From Pseudomonas chlororaphis subsp. aurantiaca (GTDB taxonomy: Bacteria; Pseudomonadota; Gammaproteobacteria; Pseudomonadales; Pseudomonadaceae), in NCBI RefSeq assembly GCF_013466605.1, contig NZ_CP059162.1, positions 2,666,001 to 2,730,000 on the forward strand: 64,000 nt of DNA, written 5' to 3'. Below are positions 34,590 to 43,706 of this stretch, one piece after another; position 1 is the first letter of the stretch; each line of letters opens with the position of its first letter. Made by a program: the position numbers and the translations under genes. A model generated the notes under the pieces. That model made no database searches, was not told the DNA's origin, and was given only the letters and a program-made list of their open reading frames with translations.

Positions 34590-34672
34590 ACCGGTGCGCG
34601 CCGCTTTTACCGCCCATTCATTGAGTTCAAAGGCCTGGGGCGGGCATTCCGGCTGTCACTGTCAATTGTAGA

Positions 34673-34709
34673 TGGCAGTCAGTTGGCAGTTACTGGCAGG
34701 AAATGGCAG
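34673..34709 (+). promoter_or_regulatory. four phased TGGCAG repeats upstream of the FisR-like gene
   Basis: TGGCAG occurs at 34673, 34684, 34694 and 34704, that is every 10-11 bases, one helical turn apart. They lie 50-85 bases before the regulator ATG and about 85-120 bases upstream of the candidate sigma-54 promoter of the divergent operon, the usual distance for enhancer sites. A fifth copy is near 34373. Confidence 0.55.
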
Positions 34710-34756
34710 AAGCCGGGCCCATGGTTTAAGCTGCCGCGCAACGTCCAGGAGTTGCC

Positions 34757-36079
<1,323 letters not shown>

Positions 36080-36118
36080 ACCTGTTCGCACCCTCGATAT
36101 TCCGCTCCCGCTCATGCG

Positions 36119-36221
36119 TGTAGCCGCTGCCGCAGGCTGCGATCGAGCGGCACGCTCGCAGCGATCTTGCCGGCGCTAGAGACCCTTCGGGTCTATCGCA
36201 GGCTGCGCCAGCGGCTACAGG
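36119..36221. repeat. REP pair, family A
   Basis: TGTAGCCGCTGCCGCAGGCT and the inverse ending CAGCGGCTACAG, with the middle containing AGACCCTTCGGGTCT. Confidence 0.8.
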
Positions 36222-36338
36222 GGAAGCGTCGGTGAAGTTGGATCAGCTCCAGGGCACGATGGCGATGCGCCGTGGTCGTAGCTTCTGCCCCCTTTATCCG
36301 CCGCCTTGCCCGTAGCGCCGGGCCTTTCAGGAGCTGAC

Positions 36339-37838
36339 ATGAGCCAGGATCTACTCGCCACCGAAACCAATCGCCGCCAGTTGCAGCAGATCATTTCCGG
36401 ACTGTCCGACGGGGTCATCCTGCTCGAGGCGGACCGGCGTATCGTCTGGGCCAACGAGGCGGCGCTGGCCATGCACGGGGTCGAAGACATCAGTGAGCTG
36501 GGCGCCGACGACCGCCAGTACGCCGAACGTTTCGCCCTGCGTTATCGCAACAATCACCCCCTGGCGCTGGAGAGTTACCCGATCAACCGGGTCGCCGCCG
36601 GAGAGACCTTCAGCGATGTGGTGGTGGAGGTGCGCAGCGGCGAGGGCGAGGAGGAACGCACCTGGGTGCATCGGGTGCGCAGCATGATCCTCACCGACCG
36701 CGCCGGCGAGGTGGAGTCCCTGGTGCTGATCCTCAGCGACGCCACCGAATGGGCCAGCGCCGAACAGCGTTTCGAGAAGACCTTCAATTCCAACCCGGCG
36801 CCGGCGGTGATCTGCCGCCTCAGCGACCTGCGCTACATCAAGGTCAACCAGGGCTTCCTGGAAATGACCGGTTATGCCCGCGACCAGGTGATTGGCCGCT
36901 CGGTGTACGAAGTGGATGTGCTGGAGGGCGCCGAGCGCAAGGACCTGGCCATCGAGCGCCTGAACCAGGGCGCGACCATCCCGCAGATGCAGGCCGAGCT
37001 GCGCCTGCCCGAAGGTGGCAGCAAGCTGGTGATAGTCGCTGGCCAGCCGCTGGATATCAACGAAGAAGACTGCATGCTGTTTTCCTTTATGGACCTGGAG
37101 CCGCGGCGCAAGGCGGAGGTTGCCCTGCGCCAGAGCGAGGAGCGTTTTGCCAAGGCGTTCCGCCTGACGCCGGTGCCGACCCTGGTGTGCGGCGCCGACA
37201 GCCAGCAGATTGTCGACGTCAACGAGGCCTTTCTCGACAGCACCGGTTATGCCGCCGAAGAGCTGCTGGGCAAGACCGTGGAGGAGGTGGGTTTTATCGC
37301 CAGCCCGCAGGCCTGCGCCAGCCTGTTCGGCGCCTTGGAGAAAAGCGCCGACGTGCGCAACCTCGACCTCCGGGTGTTGAAGAAGGGCGGCGAACTGCTC
37401 GACTGCGTGGTCTCGGCCGACACCGTGAACATCCAGGACAAGCCCAGCTACTTGCTGGTGCTGATGGACATCACCGAGCGCAAGCGCTCCGAGCTGGAGC
37501 TGGTGTCGGCGATCGAGGAGGTGATGCGTGACGCCTCGTGGTTCAGCCAGACCCTGATCGAGAAACTGGCCAATGTCCGTAGCGCCAACCAGGCCGAGCA
37601 GCCCAGTGCGTCCTTTACCGACCTGACCGTCCGCGAGCGCGATGTGCTGGGGCTGATCTGCGAGGGCCTGGCCGACAAGGAGATCGCCGCGCGCCTGCAG
37701 CTGGCGCCCAGCACGGTGCGCAATCACGTGGCCACGGTGTACTCCAAGCTGGCGGTGCACAGCCGCGCCGAGGCCATCGTGTGGGCTCGTGAGCGCGGGC
37801 TTTTCAGCGGCGACCGTCGCGGCAAGGCGCAGCGCTGA
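36339..37838 (+). CDS. triple-PAS LuxR-type transcription regulator
   Basis: 499 aa. Three PAS domains in a row (about 15-130, 140-255 and 265-390) and a C-terminal LuxR helix-turn-helix (about 427-490: LTVRERDVLGLICEGLADKE, then STVRNHVATVYSKL). No histidine kinase and no receiver, so it senses directly. Likely ligand or cofactor (flavin, heme, redox) is unknown. Start chosen at 36339 with AGGAG upstream; a longer frame starts at 36306. Single gene; its targets are not apparent. Confidence 0.85.
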   Translation: MSQDLLATETNRRQLQQIISGLSDGVILLEADRRIVWANEAALAMHGVEDISELGADDRQYAERFALRYRNNHPLALESYPINRVAAGETFSDVVVEVRSGEGEEERTWVHRVRSMILTDRAGEVESLVLILSDATEWASAEQRFEKTFNSNPAPAVICRLSDLRYIKVNQGFLEMTGYARDQVIGRSVYEVDVLEGAERKDLAIERLNQGATIPQMQAELRLPEGGSKLVIVAGQPLDINEEDCMLFSFMDLEPRRKAEVALRQSEERFAKAFRLTPVPTLVCGADSQQIVDVNEAFLDSTGYAAEELLGKTVEEVGFIASPQACASLFGALEKSADVRNLDLRVLKKGGELLDCVVSADTVNIQDKPSYLLVLMDITERKRSELELVSAIEEVMRDASWFSQTLIEKLANVRSANQAEQPSASFTDLTVRERDVLGLICEGLADKEIAARLQLAPSTVRNHVATVYSKLAVHSRAEAIVWARERGLFSGDRRGKAQR

Positions 37839-37972
37839 CCGGTGCAAATGCACCAGTGCCACCAGTACAAATGGTGCTTCTGCGGCTTCACGGGGTTTCT
37901 TAGGCTGGGTGATGTGCGGTGCCGTGGCGGACACGGGCCGCTCACGAACATCATCAGCTGAAGGAATGCACG

Positions 37973-38224
37973 ATGCGTAGCGAACAGATCAAAGGTGCGA
38001 TGGACACGGCGGCCGGCAAGGCCCAGGGCGCAGTAGGCGAGCTGCTGGACGACCAGCAGATGCGCCTGGAGGGCGCGGCTCGCCAGGCGGCCGGGCAGTT
38101 GCAGGAAACCTATGGCGAGGCCCTGGACAGCGTCTCCCGCTTTGTCCGTGACAAACCCATGGCCAGTGTCGCCATCCTCGCCGGGATCGGCCTGCTGGCC
38201 GGCCTGTTGTGGCGTCGCCGCTGA
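37973..38224 (+). CDS. CsbD/DUF883-like small stress protein with C-terminal membrane span
   Basis: 83 aa. Helical N-terminus like CsbD proteins (KGAMDTAAGKAQGAVGELLD, QETYGEALDS) and a C-terminal glycine-rich span ending LLAGLLWRRR, as in the ElaB/DUF883 ribosome- or membrane-associated group. Usually induced by stress or in stationary phase. AAGGA lies eight bases before the ATG. The next gene starts 11 bases after its stop. Confidence 0.8.
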   Translation: MRSEQIKGAMDTAAGKAQGAVGELLDDQQMRLEGAARQAAGQLQETYGEALDSVSRFVRDKPMASVAILAGIGLLAGLLWRRR

Positions 38225-38235
38225 AGGAGGCCTGG

Positions 38236-38484
38236 GTGATTTCCCAGGCGCAGTTGCGCCGCTATATCGAACAGGGCTTTGCGCCCCTGGCCTGTGCCTT
38301 CAGCACCGGCTCCGATTCCACACTGACCCTGCGGGTCTTCGAGCCTGAAAGCGGACGGGTCGACCTGGTGGTCACCGGCATCGACCCGCGCACGCTCGCG
38401 ACAGAAGCGGACGTGCTGGCGATGATCGAGGAGCTGCTGTACGAGTTGCGCAGCAACTCCATCAGCCTGGTGCATTTATCCTGA
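38236..38484 (+). CDS. DUF1652 family protein
   Basis: 82 aa from a GTG start with AAGGAGG upstream; an ATG at 38209 inside the previous gene is less likely. The pattern ISQAQLRRYIEQGFAPLACA, LTLRVFEPESGRVDLVVTGI is that of the Pseudomonas DUF1652 family. Soluble; function unknown. Probably cotranscribed with the CsbD-like gene. Confidence 0.8.
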   Translation: MISQAQLRRYIEQGFAPLACAFSTGSDSTLTLRVFEPESGRVDLVVTGIDPRTLATEADVLAMIEELLYELRSNSISLVHLS

Positions 38485-38499
38485 GCACAGCGACCGGCC

Positions 38500-38550
38500 G
38501 CTCCTACAGAAGAATGCGTTCCTCTGTAGGGCGAGGCTCCCGCAGATTCA
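38500..38550. repeat. REP unit, family B, hairpin
   Basis: GCTCCTACAGAAGAATGCG followed by TTCCTCTGTAGGGCGAGGCT. It folds as a hairpin (CTACAGA/TCTGTAG) between convergent genes and might also help termination. Confidence 0.55.
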
Positions 38551-39942
38551 GTCCTTGGCGATCAAGCTCGGCCGGCAGTCGAGGCTCAGGCGGGCGCCGC
38601 CGCTGTCGCTACTGCCGACGTCGAGCTTGAAGCCGTGCAGGCTGACGATGGCGGCGACGATGGACAGGCCCAGGCCAAAGCCGCCGTGGGAGTTGCTGTC
38701 GTCGACCCGGTAGAAGCGCTGGAACACCGCCTTGCGCTCGGCCTCGGGAATGCCGGGGCCGGAGTCGAGGACTTCCAGGCGCGTGCAGCCGCCGTCCTCC
38801 ACGCCACGCAGAATCACCTCGCCGCCCGGCGGGGTGAACTTGATCGAGTTGCTCAACAGGTTGGCCAGGGCCTCGAACAGCAGGGCGCGGTCGCCGGTCA
38901 GGCTCGGCAGCGTGTCGGGTACATCCAGGGTCAGGGTCAACTGGCCTTCCTCGGCCAGCGGCAGGTAAAAGTCATACAGCTCTCGCAGCAACGGCAGCGG
39001 GTCGAGTTCGACAAAACCCGAGCGGCGCTGGTGATCCTCGATTTCGGAAATCCGCAGCAAGCCGCGAAAACGCGCCATCAATCGGTCGGCCTCGGCCAGC
39101 ACCTGGTCCAGCTGCAAGGCTTCGGGCGTGCCCTCGACCGCCTGCTGCTGCATGCGGTACAGCTGGGCGCGCAGGCGGGTCAGCGGGGTGCGCAGGTCGT
39201 GGGCGATGTTGTCGCACACGCCCTTGACCTCGATCATCAGCCGCTCGATGCGATCGAGCATGGCGTTGACGATGGCCGCCAGCATGTCCAGTTCGTCGCG
39301 GCGGTTGGACAGCTGCAGGCGGTGGGTCATGTCGCCGGCGACTATCGCCTCGGCGCTGGCCTGGATGCCGCGAATGCGTCGCAGCGGCCGGCGCCGGAGC
39401 AGGTGCCAGCCGGCGGCCCCGGGGATGATGGTCAGCGACACGCCCCACAGCAGCGCATGGAGAATGATCCGCGTCACCGCGAACAGCGAACCGTTGTCGC
39501 GCACCAGGATCAGCCAGCGGCCGTCGCGGGTGTAGGTGGCCACCGCGTCGCAACCGTCGCGGGGCAGGTTGGGGTCGTCGGAGTCGATGCAGCTCTTGAG
39601 CTCGTGGATCTGCCCGTCCAGCGGCAGGTCGTCGGGGATCTCGCGGATCGGCCCGCTGCGGTAGCGCAGTTGCTCGTCGAACAGGCCATAGGCGTCGATG
39701 GCGCGCATGTCGAAGGTCATGCTGGTGGTCAGGGCTTCTTCCAGCTGCTCGCCCTGGAAGCGCGCGAACAGGTGCTGGCGCTGCAGCAGCGAGTGCTTGG
39801 CGAGGCTTTCCAGGTAGCCGGACACCTCGTAGTACATGACGCCCATGAGGATGCAGCTCCAGGCCACGAACAGCGAACTGTAGAGCGCCAGCAGGCGGCT
39901 GCTGGAGGAGCGCCAGCCCTTAGAGGGGTTCAGCAATGACAT
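38548..39942 (-). CDS. two-component sensor histidine kinase
   Basis: 464 aa inner-membrane kinase. First span at about 18-38, periplasmic sensor 40-155 with two Cys (CIDSDD and DGCDAV) that may form a disulfide, second span 158-180, HAMP about 182-235, phosphoacceptor His248 in NIAHDLRTPLTRL, and an ATPase domain with N, G1 and G2 boxes (LLSNSIKF; LDSGPGIPEAE; GGFGLGLSIV). The start overlaps the end of the response regulator gene by 23 bases. Signal unknown. Confidence 0.9.
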   Translation of the reverse strand: MSLLNPSKGWRSSSSRLLALYSSLFVAWSCILMGVMYYEVSGYLESLAKHSLLQRQHLFARFQGEQLEEALTTSMTFDMRAIDAYGLFDEQLRYRSGPIREIPDDLPLDGQIHELKSCIDSDDPNLPRDGCDAVATYTRDGRWLILVRDNGSLFAVTRIILHALLWGVSLTIIPGAAGWHLLRRRPLRRIRGIQASAEAIVAGDMTHRLQLSNRRDELDMLAAIVNAMLDRIERLMIEVKGVCDNIAHDLRTPLTRLRAQLYRMQQQAVEGTPEALQLDQVLAEADRLMARFRGLLRISEIEDHQRRSGFVELDPLPLLRELYDFYLPLAEEGQLTLTLDVPDTLPSLTGDRALLFEALANLLSNSIKFTPPGGEVILRGVEDGGCTRLEVLDSGPGIPEAERKAVFQRFYRVDDSNSHGGFGLGLSIVAAIVSLHGFKLDVGSSDSGGARLSLDCRPSLIAKD

Positions 39943-40603
39943 AACCCGAGCCTCGCACGGTGCGGATCAGCGGGGTCATGCCGGGCGGATCGATCTTCTT
40001 GCGCAGGCGGCCGATATGCACGTCGATCAGGTTGGTGCCCGGGTCGAAGTGATAGCCCCAGACCTCCTCGAAAATCATCATCCGCGAGAGGATCTGGCCG
40101 GTGTTGCGCATCAGGAATTCCAGCAGCTTGTATTCGGTGGGCAGCAGGCTCAGCAACTGGTCGGCGCGGGTCGCTTCGCGGCTGATCAGGTTCAGCTCCA
40201 GGTCGGCCACCCGCAGGCTGGTTTCGAACTCCTGCACCGTGCTTTTGCGCCGCAGCAGCACCTCGACCCGGGCGGCCATTTCGTCGGAGGCGAAGGGCTT
40301 GGTCAGGTAGTCGTCGCCGCCGGCGCGCAGGCCGCGCACGCGCTCGTCGACGTCGGACAGGGCGCTGATCATCAGGATCGGCGTCGACACGCCGATGGTG
40401 CGCAGGGTGGTGACGATCGCCAGGCCGTCCAGCTCGGGCAGCATGCGGTCGAGGGTGATCAGGTCGTAGTCGCCGCTGACGGCGCGCACCAGGCCTTCGC
40501 GACCGTTGTCGACCCAATCCACGTCCAGCCCGTGGCTGCTCAGTTCGGCCACGATTTCGCGGGCTGTTACGGCATCGTCTTCGATGGTCAGAATGCGGGT
40601 CAT
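39920..40603 (-). CDS. OmpR-family response regulator
   Basis: 227 aa. Receiver domain with acidic pair Asp9/Asp10, phosphoacceptor Asp52 in LITLDRMLPE, and Lys near 102 (LTKPFAS). The C-terminal winged helix ends with DVHIGRLRKKIDPPGMTPLI and RTVRGSGYVI. First gene of the two-gene operon with the sensor kinase. Targets unknown; the divergent gene at 40788 encoding an exported Cys-rich protein is a candidate, since small exported proteins are often controlled by a neighbouring system. Confidence 0.9.
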   Translation of the reverse strand: MTRILTIEDDAVTAREIVAELSSHGLDVDWVDNGREGLVRAVSGDYDLITLDRMLPELDGLAIVTTLRTIGVSTPILMISALSDVDERVRGLRAGGDDYLTKPFASDEMAARVEVLLRRKSTVQEFETSLRVADLELNLISREATRADQLLSLLPTEYKLLEFLMRNTGQILSRMMIFEEVWGYHFDPGTNLIDVHIGRLRKKIDPPGMTPLIRTVRGSGYVIAEPL

Positions 40604-40787
40604 AAGGGCTTACCTGATTGGGGATTTCATGACACAGGCCAGCATTTTGCCAAGAAATCGCCGCCGGCTTTCTAAAAAATCTTTCATCTTCGCGCCAGTG
40701 CCCTGGCGAACGCAGGGTAGCAGGCGGGCCGGGTGCGGCAATCGTTGATATCATCCAGCTACTACTGGCTGGCATGGACGCTGCGCA

Positions 40788-41126
40788 ATGCACCTACCTC
40801 ATTACCTCGACTTCAAAGCCCTGGGCGTCGGCCTGTTGCTGCTGGCGGCGGCCCCGGCGTTCGCCGCCAATCAGCCGTGCTCGGGCAAGAAGGGCGGGAT
40901 CGCCGGTTGCGACGGCGAGCTGTTCCTGTGTAACGACGGCTCCATCAGCGGCTCCAAGCAAAACTGCGCCGCGCGCTACGGCGACTCGGGGCAGGCCGCG
41001 CGTCCACAAACCCTGTTGCGCGGCGGCGACGGCTGCCCCTGTGGCGGTGGCAGCTTCTGCACCGGGCCGCGGGGCGGCGTCTATTGCCTGACCCCGAGCG
41101 GCAACAAGAGCTACAAGCGTAAATAA
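40788..41126 (+). CDS. small exported Cys-rich protein
   Basis: 112 aa. Residues 1-27 are a Sec signal (hydrophobic LGVGLLLLAAAPAF, cut after AFA). The mature part has eight Cys (for example CSGKKGGIAGCDGELFLC, and CPCGGGSFC), suggesting disulfide bonds, and a basic C-terminus. No known family recognised. It faces away from the two-component system across a 184-base gap. Confidence 0.7.
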   Translation: MHLPHYLDFKALGVGLLLLAAAPAFAANQPCSGKKGGIAGCDGELFLCNDGSISGSKQNCAARYGDSGQAARPQTLLRGGDGCPCGGGSFCTGPRGGVYCLTPSGNKSYKRK

Positions 41127-41232
41127 AAGACAGGCGCGCGACAGTCCGGTGGCACCGATTGGACAGGCCCGGGCGCCTCTACTAGCGTTGCCGGCACGGC
41201 GCCGCCGGGGGCCACTATCGGGGACAACACGG

Positions 41233-41772
41233 ATGGACAAACAGCAAGCCAAGCGCCAGGTCATCGCCAGCCTCGAGGCCGGGCGCTCCAGGGGTGAAAC
41301 CTTTGCCGCCTTTGCCGGCAGCGGGATCAAGGAGCGGCTGCTGGCGTTCTGGACCGCCGCCTATTCCGACCCGGCGCTCTATGCCCGGCACCGGCGCAAG
41401 ATCCAGATCCTGCTGGCGGTGATGCTGCTGCAGGCGGTGGTCGGCGCGCTGGCCGGGTTCTTCCTCGGTTCGGTCATAGGCCCGAAAGCCGCCTGGGTAT
41501 TTGCGCTGTTGGGCGGCGTGGTGCCGCTGCTGTTCGCCTGGGGCTTCCATAAACCTTCGGCCAACGCCTACACCTTCTATGCCCTTCTGACCCTGTCGCA
41601 ATTCCCGCGGTTGTTCGAAGGTTATGCCGAGGACCCGCTGGGCACTTTGATTGGCGTGGCCATTACCCTGGGCGTGGTGTTTTTCGCCATGTACGTGCGC
41701 AGCCTGATCTTTCCGGACTTCGCCTTTATCGGGCCGCGCAAGGTCAAGGGCCGCTACGTGTTCTCCAGTTAG
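41233..41772 (+). CDS. small inner-membrane protein of unknown function
   Basis: 179 aa. N-terminal soluble part (1-55) and four likely membrane spans between about 58 and 165, ending in a short cytoplasmic tail with KGRYVF. No known family recognised. The ATG at 41233 lies after GGGGACAACAC; a GTG at 41149 is less likely. Lies 40 bases before the hcn regulatory region, in the same direction. Confidence 0.65.
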   Translation: MDKQQAKRQVIASLEAGRSRGETFAAFAGSGIKERLLAFWTAAYSDPALYARHRRKIQILLAVMLLQAVVGALAGFFLGSVIGPKAAWVFALLGGVVPLLFAWGFHKPSANAYTFYALLTLSQFPRLFEGYAEDPLGTLIGVAITLGVVFFAMYVRSLIFPDFAFIGPRKVKGRYVFSS

Positions 41773-41814
41773 GGCAGGGCGGCGCAAGGCTTATTCCAGG
41801 GCCTTGTGCTTTGC

Positions 41815-41828
41815 TTGGCCCAGATCAA
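41815..41828 (+). promoter_or_regulatory. ANR (FNR-type) box of hcnA
   Basis: TTGGCCCAGATCAA, that is TTGGC-N4-ATCAA, the form reported for the anaerobic regulator site of hcnA in P. protegens (recalled). It is 155 bases before the hcnA ATG. It explains induction at low oxygen. Confidence 0.8.
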
Positions 41829-41894
41829 TGTTCTTGTTCGACAAACCTACTAGATTGGCCCGGTGTTCAGCCCCGAGGAGCTGGCGCCGCGCAA

Positions 41895-41925
41895 CCCTGG
41901 ACCGGGTCGATGACCCGGTCCAGGG
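41895..41925 (+). promoter_or_regulatory. perfect 14-base hairpin in the hcnA leader
   Basis: CCCTGGACCGGGTC, loop GAT, GACCCGGTCCAGGG. It lies between the ANR box and the RsmA-type site, 58 bases before the ATG. No T-run follows, so it is not a standard terminator. Confidence 0.7.
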
Positions 41926-41964
41926 CGATGCACAGCAGGACGCTGGCATTCCTCTTCACTCCGT

Positions 41965-41974
41965 TCAAGGACGA
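41965..41974 (+). promoter_or_regulatory. RsmA/RsmE-binding site over the hcnA ribosome binding site
   Basis: TCAAGGACGA matches the A/UCANGGANGU/A consensus exactly and contains the AAGGA binding site of hcnA. Binding would block translation until Gac/Rsm small RNAs remove the protein. Confidence 0.78.
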
Positions 41975-41982
41975 ATTTCCTG

Positions 41983-42300
41983 ATGCGCCATACCGAACGA
42001 ACTTTCGATATCCAGCCGCTGCAACAGGCGGACATGACCATCAGCCTCAATGGCCAGCCGGTGACGGCGGCGATTGGCGAAACCGTACTCAGCGTCATCC
42101 AGTCCCTCGGGCTGCGTCAGGTGGCGCGCAACGACCACGGCCAGCTGGCCGGCGCCTATTGCGGCATGGGCGTGTGCCATTGCTGCCTGGTGCAGATCGA
42201 CGGCCGGCACAAGCGCCGGGCCTGCCAGACCCAGGTGCGGCCGGGCATGCAGGTGCAGACCGAGGTCAACCGCATCGTCGCGGCGCAGGAGGTGCTATGA
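41983..42300 (+). CDS. hcnA: hydrogen cyanide synthase subunit HcnA, [2Fe-2S] protein
   Basis: 105 aa. The ferredoxin-like fold carries Cys60-x4-Cys65-x2-Cys68 and Cys81 (in AGAYCGMGVCHCCLV and RRACQT), which hold the [2Fe-2S] cluster. The sequence follows known HcnA closely (e.g. IQPL..ADMTI.LNGQPV). Part of the membrane-associated complex that oxidises glycine to cyanide and CO2. The stop overlaps the hcnB ATG (ATGA). Expression is set by ANR and Gac/Rsm through the leader sites. Confidence 0.95.
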   Translation: MRHTERTFDIQPLQQADMTISLNGQPVTAAIGETVLSVIQSLGLRQVARNDHGQLAGAYCGMGVCHCCLVQIDGRHKRRACQTQVRPGMQVQTEVNRIVAAQEVL

Positions 42301-43706
42301 GCCTGAATCCACTGATCGTCGGCGGCGGCCCCGCGGGCATGGCCGCGGCCATCGAACTGGCCGAGCACGGGGTACGCAGCACCCTGATCGACGAGGCCTC
42401 GCGCCTGGGCGGCGTGGTCTACCGCGGGCCGCTGCGCGACGGCGTGCAGCTGGACTACCTGGGGCCGCGCTATTGCGAAGCCCTGGCGAAGCTGCACGGC
42501 GCTTTCTCTGACTGCGAACAGATGATCGACGTGCGCCTCAACCACCGGGTGGTGGGGGCCGAAGGCAAGGGCAGCCTGGTCTTGCTGGATGCCGACGAAC
42601 AGCTGCAGGAAGTGGCCTATCCGCAGCTACTGCTGGCCGCCGGCTGCCATGAACGCAGCGTGCCGTTTCCCGGCTGGACCTTGCCCGGGGTGATGCTGCT
42701 GGGCGGCTTGCAGTTGCAGATCAAGAGCGGCGTGGTCAAGCCGCGCGGGCCGGTGGTGATCGCCGGCACCGGGCCGCTGCTGCCGCTGGTGGCCTGCCAG
42801 CTGCACGCCAGTGGCGCGCACGTGGCGGCGGTCTATGAGGCCTGTACCTTTGGCCGGATCGCCAAGGAAAGCCTGGCGCTGCTGAACAAGCCGCAGCTGT
42901 TCCTCGATGGCCTGAGCATGCTCGCCTACCTCAAGCTGCATCGCATTCCCCTGCATTACGGCTGGGGCGTGGTCGAGGCCCAGGGCGCGGACGGGCTGGA
43001 AAGCGTCAGCGTGGCGCCGTACTCGGCGCGCTGGGAACCGGACCTGAGCCGCCGGCAACAGGTCGCCGCGCAGACCCTGGCGGTGGGCTACGGTTTTATT
43101 CCGCGTACCCAGCTCAGCCAGCAGATGGGCCTCAACCACGGCTTCAGCCATGACGGCTACCTGCGGGCCACGGCCAACGTCTGGCAGCAAAGCAGCGAGC
43201 CGCACATTCACCTGGCCGGCGACATGGGCGGGATTCGCGGCGGCGAGGCGGCGATGCTCACCGGGCGCATCGCCGCGCTGTCGATCCTGATGCAACGCGA
43301 TGTGCTGAGCAACGAGGCGGCCCTGGAGCGGCGCCAGAAGTACCAGAACAAACTGGCCTCCATCACGCGTTTCCGCGCGGCGGTGGACCGCTACACCGAA
43401 CGCGGCACCGGGCAGATCGAACTGCCGGCCGCCGACACTCTGATCTGCCGTTGCGAACACGCGACCCGTGGCGATATCGACCGCGCCCTCGAGCAGGGCG
43501 TGCAGGACATGGCCAGCCTGAAGATGCGCACCCGGGTGAGCATGGGCGACTGCCAGGGCCGCATGTGCGTGGGCTATTGCAGCGACCGCCTGCGCCAGGC
43601 CACCGGGCGCCAGGATGTGGGCTGGTTGCGCCCGCGCTTCCCCCTGGACCCGATTCCTTTTTCCGCTTTCCCTCAACCGAGCAAGGACGCTTTGAATCAT
43701 GAGTAA
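42297..43706 (+). CDS. hcnB: hydrogen cyanide synthase subunit HcnB, flavoprotein
   Basis: 469 aa. N-terminal FAD motif VGGGPAGMAAAIEL (9-22), a second nucleotide motif VIAGTGPLLPLVACQL, and a C-terminal Bfd-like segment with Cys residues (LICRCEHATRGDID, GDCQGRMCVGYC) for another iron-sulfur cluster. Transfers electrons in glycine oxidation by the HcnABC complex. Start overlaps the hcnA stop by four bases; the end overlaps hcnC by eight. A longer frame opens at 41811 but hcnA occupies that DNA. Confidence 0.95.
   Translation: MSLNPLIVGGGPAGMAAAIELAEHGVRSTLIDEASRLGGVVYRGPLRDGVQLDYLGPRYCEALAKLHGAFSDCEQMIDVRLNHRVVGAEGKGSLVLLDADEQLQEVAYPQLLLAAGCHERSVPFPGWTLPGVMLLGGLQLQIKSGVVKPRGPVVIAGTGPLLPLVACQLHASGAHVAAVYEACTFGRIAKESLALLNKPQLFLDGLSMLAYLKLHRIPLHYGWGVVEAQGADGLESVSVAPYSARWEPDLSRRQQVAAQTLAVGYGFIPRTQLSQQMGLNHGFSHDGYLRATANVWQQSSEPHIHLAGDMGGIRGGEAAMLTGRIAALSILMQRDVLSNEAALERRQKYQNKLASITRFRAAVDRYTERGTGQIELPAADTLICRCEHATRGDIDRALEQGVQDMASLKMRTRVSMGDCQGRMCVGYCSDRLRQATGRQDVGWLRPRFPLDPIPFSAFPQPSKDALNHE

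Noticed and set aside
34673..34689. GG-N10-GC spacing within two TGGCAG repeats as a sigma-54 promoter for fisR
   Set aside because: The -12 part is poor and the match comes from the repeat itself; an enhancer array explains the pattern better.
38635..39939. Long plus-strand frame opposite the sensor kinase
   Set aside because: The minus strand encodes a complete histidine kinase with all motifs; the plus frame is a shadow.
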